A stretch of 64,000 nt of DNA, from NCBI RefSeq assembly GCF_003076275.1, contig NZ_CP029064.1, positions 2,242,501 to 2,306,500 on the forward strand, written 5' to 3'. Below are positions 29,608-42,426 of the stretch, piece by piece. Position 1 is the stretch's first letter; every line of letters begins with the position of its first letter. The DNA comes from Microbulbifer sp. A4B17 (GTDB lineage Bacteria > Pseudomonadota > Gammaproteobacteria > Pseudomonadales > Cellvibrionaceae). The notes under the pieces are model-generated. The model made no database searches. It had not been told where the DNA came from and saw only the letters and a program-made list of their open reading frames with translations. Both the position numbers and the translations under genes were made by a program.

Positions 29608-30939
29608 ATGGATTTTTATCGCACGCTCTGTGAGAGCGTGGCTGGTCGCGCAACCGCCAAATTCCTGGTGGTGGGTGTTTTGTGTTTGTTTGCGCAGGCT
29701 ACATTTGCGCAAAAGGGGGACTTGCTGACACTTCCGGATGCAGTCGGGCTCACGCTCGCACAGAATCCGGAACTCGCAGTATTTCCACTGCAAAAAAGAG
29801 GGCTGGACGGTGCTGGGCAGACTGCCGCACTGAAACCGGCGATGGAGTTGGGGGTTGAGACTGAGTACAAACACTTCAGTGAGGATAACTCGGCTAATTC
29901 CCCAGACCCTGAGGATGACGCAGACAATGAGTTTGAACTGACAGTAACTCTGTCTTCTGTTGTGGAGCTGGGCAACAAGCGCCAGGCACGCATTGACGTT
30001 GTCAATGCACAACGAGATCTATTGATTGCCGATGAGCAGGCCAAGGCCCTGGATCTTTTGGCAGAGGTTATCCGCCGCTATGCACAAGTACTTGCCGCTC
30101 AGGAGTTGGTGGTTTTGGCAGAAGAGAAAGTTTCTCTCGCTCGCGAAACCTTAGGTGCAGTCAGTACGCGAGTTACCGCTGCTGCCAGCCCGGTGTCAGA
30201 GCGCCTGCGTGCGGAATCTGCCCTTGCCAAGGCTATCCTCGCTGAGAAGAACGACCAGAGCATGCTGGAGTACTACAAGCATGCTCTGTCGGCCTTGTGG
30301 GGGCAGCCCAGCCAAAGCTACCAGGTGGATTCCGCTGAATTATACCGCTTTGAACCTGGCGTGAGTTTTGAGGTGCTTTATGACAGGGCCCAGGAAAATC
30401 CTGCTATTGCGCGCTTTGCCTCTGAAGAGCGTTTACAGGCCTCGCGACTGCGCCTGACCCAGGCAAATTCGAGACCGGATGTTGGGTGGTATGCAGGCCT
30501 TCGCTCGAATCCTGCGGTTGATGAAACTGCGGTTCTCGCCGGTTTCAATATTCCCCTATTTGCAGCAAAGCGCAATCGCGGTGCTGAGCTAACGGCCTTG
30601 ACGGAACTTGATGAAGTTATGCTGCGTCGCGAAGCGGCGTTGTTGCAACTTTACCCCCAGCTTTATCTGGCTGTGACGAGCCGCGAGCAGGCGCTCAATA
30701 CTGTCTCTACTTTACAGGACTCTGTAATTCCCAAACTTCGTCAGGCTTTGGCTGAAGTAGATCGCGCTTACCGCCGCGGCAGAGATTCCTATGTTGACCT
30801 GATTTCCGCAAGAGAGGAATTGCTTAATGCTGAACGGGCGCGCATCGAAGCAGCGCGTTCAGTTCTTCTTTTTGGCGCGGAGATTGAACAGCTGACCGCC
30901 AGGCCCCTGGGCCCTTTGGGCGTTGATAGCAGTAAATAA
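29608..30939 (+). CDS. czcC: TolC-family outer-membrane efflux protein (CzcC)
   Basis: Outer-membrane channel of a tripartite heavy-metal pump. Start ATG 29608 is preferred over GTG 29590 because GGGAG lies 6 bases upstream. The 443-residue product has a signal peptide (to about residue 35, ending ATFAQ) and two TolC repeats rich in coiled-coil helices: LTLPDAVGLTLAQNPEL at the N-terminus, VELGNKRQARIDV and, late, AYRRGRDSYVDLISAREEL. It is first of czcCBA, with gaps of 14 and 13 bases to the next genes. Confidence 0.92.
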   Translation: MDFYRTLCESVAGRATAKFLVVGVLCLFAQATFAQKGDLLTLPDAVGLTLAQNPELAVFPLQKRGLDGAGQTAALKPAMELGVETEYKHFSEDNSANSPDPEDDADNEFELTVTLSSVVELGNKRQARIDVVNAQRDLLIADEQAKALDLLAEVIRRYAQVLAAQELVVLAEEKVSLARETLGAVSTRVTAAASPVSERLRAESALAKAILAEKNDQSMLEYYKHALSALWGQPSQSYQVDSAELYRFEPGVSFEVLYDRAQENPAIARFASEERLQASRLRLTQANSRPDVGWYAGLRSNPAVDETAVLAGFNIPLFAAKRNRGAELTALTELDEVMLRREAALLQLYPQLYLAVTSREQALNTVSTLQDSVIPKLRQALAEVDRAYRRGRDSYVDLISAREELLNAERARIEAARSVLLFGAEIEQLTARPLGPLGVDSSK

Positions 30940-30953
30940 TTCTGGACTGAGAT

Positions 30954-32207
30954 ATGAGTAAATTAACCAGTGCGATTCGGCTGGCGATACTGTCCCTTTT
31001 GATGCTTCTTTCAGGACTTTGGCTGGCATCGCAAAGCTATGCCAGTGGTGGTCATGGTGATAGCCATGGAGGACACGATGAGCACGAAGAAGAAAAAGGC
31101 CCTAATGGTGGTCGATTGTTGGAAGAGGGCAAGCTCACCGTCGAGCTACTTGTTTTTGAAAGCGGTGTTCAGCCGGAACTCCGTGCCTGGATTACCCGTG
31201 ACGGTAAAGCCCTGAAAAATGCCAGCCTCTTCGTGGCGCTGGGAAGGCTCGGTGGGAAAGTGGATCAAATCGCTTTTTCCTGGGACCAAAAAGCGGGGTA
31301 CTACCGCGGAGAAGGTGTGATAAGAGAGCCACACTCCTTCGATGTTTCGGTTTCTGTTGTATTAAACGGTGAGCGTTCCGAGTGGAAATATGAATCCCAT
31401 GAAGGTCGAGTAAATATCTCTGAGCAAATGGCAGAGAAGGCTGGTATTAAAACGGCTGTGGCTGGCCCCGGCACTATTAAAGAAAGTGTAACTCTTTACG
31501 GCAAAACAGCGATTGATCATCGCAGCCTGAGCCATGTGCGGGCGCGCTATCCGGGCACCGTAACCTCTATAGAGAAAGCGCTGGGTGACCAGGTAGAAAA
31601 AGGGGAAAAACTCGCAACTATCGAATCCAATGACAGCCTGCAGACCTATCCGTTAGTTGCCCCCATTAGTGGTCAGATTATCGATAAACAGGCCAGTCGT
31701 GGCGAGTTCAGTGGGGAGCGGGTGTTATTTACCATTGCCAACTATAACCAGTTGTGGGCGGAGTTACAGGTATTTCCCACTCGTCGCGGCCAGATCAACC
31801 GTGGCCAGAAAGTATCGATTACCGCCGGGAAGCGCAGCTTTGACTCAACTATTGCCAGTTTGGCCCCCGGTGGCAACGGCCAGCCTTTTGCGATTGCCAG
31901 AGCCGTAATTGATAACCCCAACGACCTTTGGACAACCGATTTAATGGTTCAGGGCCAAGTGGTAACCAGTGAAAGTCCAGTGCCACTCGTAGTGGAGAAC
32001 CGTGCATTACAGCCATTTCGCAACTGGACGGTAGTATTTATCAAAGTGGGACAAGCCTACGAAATTCGCCCTGTGGAGTTGGGCCGCAGTGATGGTTTTG
32101 TCACCGAAGTACTGGGTGGCTTGGAGGTGGGAGATCGCTATGTCACCGAGAACAGCTACTTAATCAAAGCGGATATCGAGAAATCCGGTGCTGCACACAA
32201 TCACTAA
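30954..32207 (+). CDS. czcB: RND efflux periplasmic adaptor (CzcB)
   Basis: Membrane-fusion protein linking CzcA to CzcC. An N-terminal signal/anchor is followed by a His-rich stretch (GGHGDSHGGHDEHEEE, about residues 32-47) likely to bind metal, then the conserved KGPNGGRLLEEG start of the CzcB domain. Biotinyl-lipoyl-like halves are RARYPGTVTSIEKALGDQVE and VAPISGQIIDKQASRGE. The protein ends NSYLIKADIEKSGAAHNH, with terminal His. Length 417. It is the second gene of czcCBA. Confidence 0.92.
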   Translation: MSKLTSAIRLAILSLLMLLSGLWLASQSYASGGHGDSHGGHDEHEEEKGPNGGRLLEEGKLTVELLVFESGVQPELRAWITRDGKALKNASLFVALGRLGGKVDQIAFSWDQKAGYYRGEGVIREPHSFDVSVSVVLNGERSEWKYESHEGRVNISEQMAEKAGIKTAVAGPGTIKESVTLYGKTAIDHRSLSHVRARYPGTVTSIEKALGDQVEKGEKLATIESNDSLQTYPLVAPISGQIIDKQASRGEFSGERVLFTIANYNQLWAELQVFPTRRGQINRGQKVSITAGKRSFDSTIASLAPGGNGQPFAIARAVIDNPNDLWTTDLMVQGQVVTSESPVPLVVENRALQPFRNWTVVFIKVGQAYEIRPVELGRSDGFVTEVLGGLEVGDRYVTENSYLIKADIEKSGAAHNH

Positions 32208-32211
32208 TTGA

Positions 32212-35367
<3,156 letters not shown>

Positions 35368-35772
35368 TTGTTCCTGTTTTTGCCTGCCTCAACTCAATAC
35401 TCTGTTGAGGTAGGCGACGCTTTTACTGGCTTGGAGTTCATTGGGCATTATCAAAGGTAGTGTGGATAGATTGATAAATAACTAGGTTGATCTTATTGTT
35501 GATCAAAATATGGAGTGTGTTTGCGTTTTTGGAGCAAAGAGCTTCTGTAAGGACTAAGCAGGGATTGCAGAATGGTCCTTATATAGCAGTTGCGGCAGGC
35601 TGAAATCAACTTGCTATTGGGCGTCTAAACCCTCAAGTGATTAATAATACGAACTAATCAAAGATGGTGAAGGAAGAGCTTTTAAAGAGCAGCAATAAAT
35701 ATGTGATAGATTATAGGTTAAAGAGCTGAGTACTATTGCACCATTTTCTCAATTTAAAATCCAGGTCAGGCA
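35368..35772. other. Intergenic region after czcA with an imperfect hairpin
   Basis: About 400 bases without a gene. A hairpin GCCTGCCTCAAC / GTTGAGGTAGGC (35382-35393 and 35404-35415, one mismatch) lies 15 bases after the czcA stop and could end the operon although no T-run follows. The rest, AT-rich, probably carries the promoter of the DoxX-like gene. Nothing else seen. Confidence 0.5.
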
Positions 35773-36273
35773 ATGACGACACCAATCATAATTCTCTCGC
35801 TGCTGTGCAGCCCATTACTTGTTGCCTTTTTGTTCTCTAAAGTAACCAAGGCACCTTTACATGTTGGGAGTTGCGCTTTTTGGGGGCTTGGTCTGGCATT
35901 TATATTTTTTTCCATAGGCCATTTTGTCAAAACGGAAGGGATGATCCAGATGCTACCCTCTTGGGCCCCATACCGAGGGGGTATAATTTATCTCACCGGC
36001 ATGTTGGAGTTGCTTGTGGGAATATTACTTTTCTTGCCAAAGTGGCAAAAAAATGCAGCTAAAGTTGCTATTGTAATTCTCATTGCTTTCTTCCCTGCAA
36101 ATATTTACTCAGCTTTAAATAGTGTTGGTTTGGGCGGGCACCAGTGGGGTGCTATTTATTTACTTATTCGTGCGCCACTGCAAATTATCTTGGTTGTGTG
36201 GGCATATTTTTTATGCGTTAAGAGCCATGACAAAGTCTTGAATCCAATAGGGCATAAGGTTGAGCCGATCTGA
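35773..36273 (+). CDS. DoxX-like integral membrane protein
   Basis: A 166-residue four-helix membrane protein of the DoxX/DoxD-like superfamily. Signatures are FSIGHFVKTEGMIQMLP, the GGIIYLTGMLELLVGI helix, and FFPANIYSALN in the third helix. Members take part in thiosulfate oxidation or, more often, have no known function. No neighbour suggests a substrate. The single-gene unit ends before a bidirectional terminator it shares with the protease/chaperone pair. Confidence 0.75.
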   Translation: MTTPIIILSLLCSPLLVAFLFSKVTKAPLHVGSCAFWGLGLAFIFFSIGHFVKTEGMIQMLPSWAPYRGGIIYLTGMLELLVGILLFLPKWQKNAAKVAIVILIAFFPANIYSALNSVGLGGHQWGAIYLLIRAPLQIILVVWAYFLCVKSHDKVLNPIGHKVEPI

Positions 36274-36523
36274 GTGTTTAAAGGTTGAGAGCTTGGTTTA
36301 ACTGGTGGTCTGCGAAGTTACGCTTGGTCTTAAACGAGTGATGATAAGGATGATTGGTAGTCTTGATAGGCCATCGGTGCTCTTTATGAAAGGATGATAA
36401 TTTGAAGGCGCTCTTGTTCTTTTGGACTATTTCTGGTTCTGTGTGGAGTGTTTCGTTTAACAGAAATATCTGGTTATCAAAGTCTCTAGAGTTTAACCTG
36501 GAAATCGTAATACACTTTAGTAA

Positions 36524-36554
36524 AAAGGCACCACCTGAAAGGTGATGCCTTTTC
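36524..36554. terminator. Bidirectional terminator, doxX-like / protease-chaperone genes
   Basis: Arms AAAAGGCACCACCT and AGGTGATGCCTTTT (one mismatch, 3-base loop) with A-run on one side and T-run on the other, sitting between convergent genes. Confidence 0.85.
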
Positions 36555-36591
36555 ATCACAGTTAAAACTTTCTATTTATAGTCAGTTTTAA

Positions 36592-37134
36592 TTATTGTGC
36601 TTCATGTATAGTCTCTGTAACTTCTACTCGACTTTCAATAGCCAAGCCAGACTGCTTAATTGCATTGAAGGCCTCCAGCAAGTCATTGCCTTCTTTAATC
36701 TTAAGGATGGCAATGTCAGTACCAGGAAATACTGACAATACTTCCATTCCGGCAACTGAAGCTACATCTGATGCATTAACATTTTTATTTAATAAAATTG
36801 TTATATTACCAGTTAATGTTGTCAGTTCGTCGGTCATTGTATTTCGAACCACTGTGCCTTTACCAACAACATCTGTTGCTGAATCGTCAGCGATATTCAC
36901 TATGGCCATTTCACCCTTTGTTGAAACAACACGTTCTGGAGCAGCTATCGATGAGGGGACGCTTGACAGTGATCTTTCGATTTTAAAGATACCAAAGTCA
37001 GCAGTGCTAGCTCTTAGCTTTGTGACTTTTAATTCTTTATTTTCTGTGCTTAACTCTTTATCAATAGTGCTGGCTTGTACTACGCCAGACAGACATACTG
37101 CAACAGTTAAGATCATTGATTTATTAAGTTTCAT
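36592..37134 (-). CDS. Exported protein, probable dedicated chaperone/inhibitor of the S8 protease
   Basis: A 180-residue exported protein starting 13 bases after the protease stop. The ATG at 37134 is chosen because AAGGA lies just upstream. It has a signal peptide (residues 1-20, ending GVVQAS). The C-terminal half (TGNITILLNKNVNASDVASV, then MEVLSVFPGTDIAILKI and IKQSGLAIESRVEV) has the beta-alpha-beta-beta-alpha-beta pattern of subtilase propeptide/inhibitor I9 domains. In Aeromonas sobria a small secreted protein encoded just downstream of the kexin-like protease ASP folds and then masks the enzyme. This gene has the same position and a suitable domain, so I infer the same job; sequence homology is unproven. 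Confidence 0.5.
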   Translation of the reverse strand: MKLNKSMILTVAVCLSGVVQASTIDKELSTENKELKVTKLRASTADFGIFKIERSLSSVPSSIAAPERVVSTKGEMAIVNIADDSATDVVGKGTVVRNTMTDELTTLTGNITILLNKNVNASDVASVAGMEVLSVFPGTDIAILKIKEGNDLLEAFNAIKQSGLAIESRVEVTETIHEAQ

Positions 37135-37147
37135 TATATTGTCCTTC

Positions 37148-39430
37148 TTATTGAGCAGCACGTCCGAACGTCCTCAGTGAAACACCTTCAAGAACACTCT
37201 CTACTGGGTTATTCATAAGGCCTGTAGCCTCCCAGTAGTTATCTGTGTTTGAGAAATCGATATTTGTTTCACCGGTATCTAGTGCTCTGATAGTCCAGGT
37301 TCCTTTAGCGTTTTCCCCATAAAAGGCATTAGAAAGAAGTACAGCACCATCTAAGATATAGCCATAGCTATATCCAGTTTCAAAGCTGTAAGAGGCATCT
37401 AGTAACGCCTGTTTAGAAGAAAGTAAAACACTTCTAGTGCCTGAAGGAGAAACTACTTCAAGAGCCAAATCGTTACCAGCTGAGGTCAATAGGCTATCAT
37501 TTAAAATAGCGCCCATATGGTCATTGCGAACAACAAATTCAAATTGCATAGCTTCGATAATAACATCTTCGGTTACTTCGATTTGCTGGCTAATACCCGT
37601 TGCACTATTGTCTGGAATAGTCGCCTCTAATGCTGAGTCACCAATGGTCGAGCCTGCGCCTTGCCAATCAGTGACAATTTGCTCGCCAAGGTTCTCTGAG
37701 TAACTTAAAGCCATAGCAACAGCTGCACCTGCATCAACGCGACCAAAGCCATACAGATTATTGAAGTAGTAACCAGCTGCGTTTTCAACCCAGCCATCAT
37801 GAGCAACAAAAGTCCCATCGCCAATTGTAAGTTCAACTTTTTCGTCTTCTGCATCAATTACAGTGCTTGTTGAAGCTAGGATGTGTCGGACATCACGCCA
37901 AGTCAGCTCTGGGTTTGCAGATAAGATCAGAGACACAACACCTGATGCGTTAGGCGCAGCAGAAGATGTTCCATTGAAGGTTGAGGTGTAGTTGCAGCTT
38001 GTATTCTCTGGGTGACCCGGGTAGTTGAATGGGAATTGGCTGGCTGCAAAGTCCTCACCATAGTACTCACTCCAAGCACTTATTGTCCCGCCATTAAACC
38101 CAGAATAACCATTAATACATGTCATTTGATCCGTGGTGACCATGGCAGGAGCGTAGCGACCATACTCTCCTGCAGGAGCTGACACCATCATGCTTGCCCC
38201 GGCTGTTGAGTAACTCGTATGCTTCCCGTTAGCGTTTACTGCTGCAATATTTAGGTAATAGGGGTGGCCGTGACTAGGCTGGAATGCAGAGTTGTAACAA
38301 GTTAGGCCCAGCTCATTGGCCCCGTTATCAGCACATAATGAGCCCTCACCACGGCCGTCTTCGAAAGAGTTACCACTTGACTTCATGTTCAAAGCGCCTT
38401 TGCCGCTTCGAAGAGTAAGATTGGGGTAAGACTCAATGGCTTCATCTAAAGCAGAGTAAGCAATTGAAGCTGGGTAGGTAATACCGTAGCTGCGATTAAA
38501 TGCTGAAATTTCCTCATCTGTAGAAATGCCACTACCAGGAAACCCGTGTACTAGTAGATCAGTTTGCTCTATTTTATCACTGCCTAAGTAGTTCATGCCG
38601 ATAAGCCCTGTATCTGGGGCCACACCACGGCTACCTATATTGTTCCAGCCTTTAGCTGCGATGAGACCGGCAACACTAGTACCATGATCTCCACTATTGG
38701 ATAGGCTTGTCGGGTCTGTTCTGTCAGCTGCTGATTCATCTAAGTTGAGTGAGCGATTTGCAAGTACATTATCTATCAGATCTTCATGGCGAATTTCTAA
38801 GCCTGTATCCACAACAACAGCTGTTACGCCCGCACCAGTCACACCTTGAGAATATGCTGTTAAAACATTCATATCTTCGCCGGCAACTAGCTCTTCTGCT
38901 TCAGCTTCTTCAAATCTGTCATCAGCTTCTGCAGCTGTATAAATCTCTAAATCTATAAGGCCTTGCTTCATTTCATCGCTGAGGGCGTAAGCTTTTTGGC
39001 CAGTATTTCGCAAGTGCCACTGTTGGTAAGCTAAAGGGTCGTTTGCGACATTTGTTATCTCAATTGTCGCAGAGGCAGAAGCACCATTTGCAGTTACTGT
39101 ATAATCAATTGAAGCATCTTCCCCTGAGAATGAAGTATATTCAAATTGATTGCCATCTAATGTCATTTGACCATGACTGAATGTATAGACGCCCTCAATT
39201 GACTCGATAGACTCATCATTCTCATAAAAACTATAGTCTAAAGAATCCCCATCTTGATCGTATCCTTGCAGATTTCCAGATGCGGAAATCCACTGTTTTG
39301 CCCCTTTAATAGTTACATCTTTAGCGGTTGGCGGAACATCCTCAGACGATTTGTTATCGTTCACACAGCCTGACAATGTTAGTAAAAAAGCCGCTTGAAT
39401 TGCAGAAAGTTTAAACATCTTTTTGTTCAT
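37148..39430 (-). CDS. S8 (subtilisin/kexin-like) serine protease, lipoprotein with P-domain
   Basis: A 760-residue secreted subtilase. The lipobox LTLSGC puts lipidation at Cys22. Residues about 35-130 form a cadherin/Ig-like domain (YDQDGDSLDYSFY…). The catalytic triad is Asp208 (VVVDTGLEI), His249 (SGDHGTSVAG) and Ser489 (FNGTSSAAP), with oxyanion Asn near 354 (SSGNSF). A C-terminal P-domain (about 600-740, ending GTWTIRALDTG) classifies it with kexin-like proprotein convertases. No classic I9 propeptide is evident in the chain; the neighbouring small gene may supply it in trans. AT-richer than the surrounding housekeeping genes. Confidence 0.93.
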   Translation of the reverse strand: MNKKMFKLSAIQAAFLLTLSGCVNDNKSSEDVPPTAKDVTIKGAKQWISASGNLQGYDQDGDSLDYSFYENDESIESIEGVYTFSHGQMTLDGNQFEYTSFSGEDASIDYTVTANGASASATIEITNVANDPLAYQQWHLRNTGQKAYALSDEMKQGLIDLEIYTAAEADDRFEEAEAEELVAGEDMNVLTAYSQGVTGAGVTAVVVDTGLEIRHEDLIDNVLANRSLNLDESAADRTDPTSLSNSGDHGTSVAGLIAAKGWNNIGSRGVAPDTGLIGMNYLGSDKIEQTDLLVHGFPGSGISTDEEISAFNRSYGITYPASIAYSALDEAIESYPNLTLRSGKGALNMKSSGNSFEDGRGEGSLCADNGANELGLTCYNSAFQPSHGHPYYLNIAAVNANGKHTSYSTAGASMMVSAPAGEYGRYAPAMVTTDQMTCINGYSGFNGGTISAWSEYYGEDFAASQFPFNYPGHPENTSCNYTSTFNGTSSAAPNASGVVSLILSANPELTWRDVRHILASTSTVIDAEDEKVELTIGDGTFVAHDGWVENAAGYYFNNLYGFGRVDAGAAVAMALSYSENLGEQIVTDWQGAGSTIGDSALEATIPDNSATGISQQIEVTEDVIIEAMQFEFVVRNDHMGAILNDSLLTSAGNDLALEVVSPSGTRSVLLSSKQALLDASYSFETGYSYGYILDGAVLLSNAFYGENAKGTWTIRALDTGETNIDFSNTDNYWEATGLMNNPVESVLEGVSLRTFGRAAQ

Positions 39431-40145
39431 TAAAAAATACCCTTTATCCCCATTATTTGTAATTTTCGGGTGTGGAAATTATAAACCATTTAAAAGTTGT
39501 TTAGCCAACAAAAGTTGATCTCTTGTTTTTTTAGGTTCAGGGTTAGCCCGCCTAAACCCTGGTACCACTTGAGTGGCTTTCAGGTGTAAGCCCATAAAGT
39601 AGTGCTTTTAAAGGGGCTGTTTAATTAAATGGTGCTAGAATTATAGTGTTTTTTTATGGGGTTTTAGTGTTTCAAAGCTTAACTTAGCCCTATCATTTGG
39701 GTGGATTCGAAACTGAGCTGTTTGTGAAAAATTAAACTTATTTATTAATTTGTCAGTTTTAAACTGGCTCCCCAAAAAATAATTCGAAAATTGACTGTCC
39801 TTTTGAGTCTAATTTTGTGTCAAAAGCAATCATTGTGAATGTATGAAATTTGAGCGGGTTACTTTTGGCGAGAATATATTTTTTTAAACCCAAACCAATG
39901 TAGAGCCTTGAAGTGACTTTCTTGACTTAACTTAGTGGGCGGCAAGTAAAATTTGGAAAATGGCGGAAAGAAAGAATATATCTTTTTATTTTTCATGCTA
40001 TATGTAGTTTGTGCAGAATTAAATAATGGAATGTTGGCATTCCAGGCCAAAATATAGGGCCTTGATTTTATCAATTGAAGACTGGCGCTAACTAAACTTA
40101 AGGCTAAGTACTTTATCTAAAGCTGGTTATCAGGAGACATTTGTA
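39431..40145. other. Long AT-rich intergenic region
   Basis: About 715 bases with no credible gene on either strand; short frames here have poor codon use and no ribosome sites. It lies upstream of the protease (minus) and of the decayed DUF1428 gene (plus), so it should hold the protease promoter. Confidence 0.4.
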
Positions 40146-40500
40146 ATGTCTTATGCAGCTGGATTTGTAGCGGCAGTGCCTACAGCAAATAAAGAAGAAT
40201 ATATTGAGCATGCAAAAATTGCTGCTGAAGCGTTCAAAGAGCAAGGTGCGTTAAAAATTGTAGAAACCTGAGGGGATAATGTACCGGATGGTGAAATAAC
40301 CATCATTTCCGATGGCTGTAAAATGTGCGGAGAATGAAACTGTAGTGTTCTCCTGGATTGTCTGGCCATCCAAGCAACTCCGAGACACTGGGTAGCGGGC
40401 GATTATGGATGACCCAAGGGTGAATTCAGAGCTAAACCCTATGCCATTTGATGGTAAAAGATTGATCTATGGTGGCTTTAATATAATTTTGGATGAGTGA
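40146..40500 (+). pseudogene. DUF1428 (YbaA-like) family gene, inactivated
   Basis: Translation by eye from ATG 40146 gives MSYAAGFVAAVPTANKEEY…, clearly the DUF1428 family. It hits TGA at 40269-40271 where the family has Trp (…ET[W]GDNVPDG). A one-base insertion near 40300 then shifts frame, after which FPMAVKCAENETVVFSW continues in a new frame. A TAG at 40393-40395 again replaces a family Trp. The end, NPMPFDGKRLIYGGFNIILD, reaches a natural stop at 40500. Two nonsense changes and one frameshift show decay rather than sequencing error. Function of intact DUF1428 proteins is unknown. Confidence 0.85.
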
Positions 40501-40761
40501 AATATAATCCGGGGCTTTGGTAACTAGTTCGCACTGATAGTTGCGGATAGAGAAACTTGCTTAACGTTTGTAGTAACCGAAGGTATGAGGGTAGATCCAG
40601 CAAATAACTATGGCTCCGTAACTTGAGCAGAACTGAATAGTACAGTGCAGTAGTATTAACTGGCATAAAAGTAAATGTAGGATACTTCTTTACCAGATTG
40701 CCTTTCGAAAGAATAAGAAAGGTGGTATACAGGGATGCTTTGAATAGAAACCTCTTTAAAT

Positions 40762-41448
40762 ATGTATCCTAAGCTTTCTAGAAGATTTAGAGCGTTGATG
40801 ATCGATTCTTTAGTGCTAGTTGCTGTTGTTGCCTTCTCGATAGCTATTGGTACTAGTGTTGACTTTACGAATGGCGTATATCAATCGGTTTTAGTTCTGG
40901 TGCCAATTTTTCTCTTTGAGCCTGTATTAGTCTCTGTGACTGGTGGGAATATTGGACATCATCTTATGGGTATTCGTATCCGTAAAAGTGGAAGCGATAA
41001 CAAAATTAATATCGTTCAGGCAGTAATTAGAACATTTCTTAAGCTGTTGCTAGGCGTTCCTTCATTAATAGCTATCCTGACATCAAAGAAGCATCAAGCC
41101 GTACATGATCTCCTTTCCATGTCGCTAGTAGTTGTAAAGGACCCGGCTTCATTGCCGAGTTATGAAGTGCTTGATGAGCGCACTGAATTGCAAGGTTATC
41201 AATACCCTGGAAAGATACGGAGATTGATGGTAACGGTTACGTATCTAATTCTATCCCTTCTTGCCATATCGATGATTACTATCTTTTTGGTGTCAGATTT
41301 ATGTGCCTATAGACAGGTTTGCAGTAATACCGAAGATACTATCCAGATTTTTTTGGGGCTTGCTTTTTGGGTTTTGGTTTTTGTGCTTCCTTGGGTCGGG
41401 TGGTCTGGTCGTTTATATGGGGCGCGAAAAGTAAGATTGGAAGGTTGA
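40762..41448 (+). CDS. RDD family membrane protein
   Basis: A 228-residue protein starting with the RDD signature (SRRFRALMIDSLVL) and continuing with FLFEPVLVSVTGGNIGHHLMG, IRKSGSDNKINIVQAVIR and KKHQAVHDLLSMSLVV, the standard order of the family. About five hydrophobic segments; the last two after residue 150 extend beyond the RDD core. Some RDD proteins act as Na+/H+ or Li+ antiporters, most are uncharacterised. It is upstream of a LysE-type exporter by 52 bases and may share its transcript. Confidence 0.83.
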   Translation: MYPKLSRRFRALMIDSLVLVAVVAFSIAIGTSVDFTNGVYQSVLVLVPIFLFEPVLVSVTGGNIGHHLMGIRIRKSGSDNKINIVQAVIRTFLKLLLGVPSLIAILTSKKHQAVHDLLSMSLVVVKDPASLPSYEVLDERTELQGYQYPGKIRRLMVTVTYLILSLLAISMITIFLVSDLCAYRQVCSNTEDTIQIFLGLAFWVLVFVLPWVGWSGRLYGARKVRLEG

Positions 41449-41500
41449 GGATTCTCCGATTAACTTCCTGCAGCAGAAATAGTTAAAAGAGGTGTATCTA

Positions 41501-42127
41501 ATGTCATTTGAAAGCTGGTTGGCTTTTTGCTCTATTGCCCTATTGGCAACTGTTACTCCTGGACCAGCAGTACTATTGGTCTCTATCAATACACTGTCTG
41601 CGGGTGTTAGAGGGGGTGTGTTCACGGCATTGGGAAATATATGTGGGTTGTTTGTAATGTCCGGACTCTCAGTTATTGGGTTGAGTGCACTTGTGCTTAA
41701 TTCGTCAGTAGCATTTACAGTGGTAAAGGTTATCGGGGCCGCCTACCTGGTTTATACGGGGTTTAAACTTTGGAGAAATGGAATAGGGAAGATGAATTCT
41801 ACCGAAGTATCTTGTAATGCCAGTCGGGGGATGATGAGCTTGTATGTACAGGGAGTCTCAATTGCTTTAACTAACCCTAAAGCTATCATTTTTACAACCG
41901 CACTTTTCCCTCAGTTTATTTCATTGTCAAGTCCACTGTTGCCTCAATTTTCATTGCTGGTTTTTAGTTTTATGGTGATATCTTTTAGCTGTTTATTCTG
42001 TTATGCGTTGCTAGCGCAGGGTACTAAAGCAAAGTCAAAGGGTTTAGCTTCGAGCCGTGTTACTAGCCGGATACTTGGGTCAACCTTTGTCGGTGCTGGC
42101 TGTATTTTGGCTGGCACATCAAAATAG
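41501..42127 (+). CDS. LysE/RhtB family amino-acid exporter
   Basis: A 208-residue membrane exporter with six helices. Family marks are the N-terminal TVTPGPAVLLVSINTLSAG and the GAAYLVYTGFKLWRNG segment, and ALTNPKAIIFTTALFPQF. ATG 41501 has AAGAGG 8 bases upstream, so a GTG nine bases earlier is not used. Substrates of the family are amino acids such as homoserine, threonine or lysine; which one is not evident. Confidence 0.9.
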   Translation: MSFESWLAFCSIALLATVTPGPAVLLVSINTLSAGVRGGVFTALGNICGLFVMSGLSVIGLSALVLNSSVAFTVVKVIGAAYLVYTGFKLWRNGIGKMNSTEVSCNASRGMMSLYVQGVSIALTNPKAIIFTTALFPQFISLSSPLLPQFSLLVFSFMVISFSCLFCYALLAQGTKAKSKGLASSRVTSRILGSTFVGAGCILAGTSK

Positions 42128-42426
42128 GAAAAGATGTGTGAAGGCGGGTTGGATACCAGGCGCCGTAACATTTGGATTGGGGAATATCTTTTTTGAAATT
42201 TTATCAACTGAACAGGCTTGTTACTCTATTAGTGCAATGTCGACTTCAGATTTTTGCTACATAAAGCACCTAGTCAGAGGAATCATCGGGAGTAGGAATA
42301 CTATTTGTGCCCCCAATCACGCCGGACCAATCCTTTATCAGTAGAACCAAACCGATGGGTAAAGTGATTTCAACTGATGTTCGATATAACTACTCAATCA
42401 TTTTTCTTATTCAGCTTGTTTGAAAT

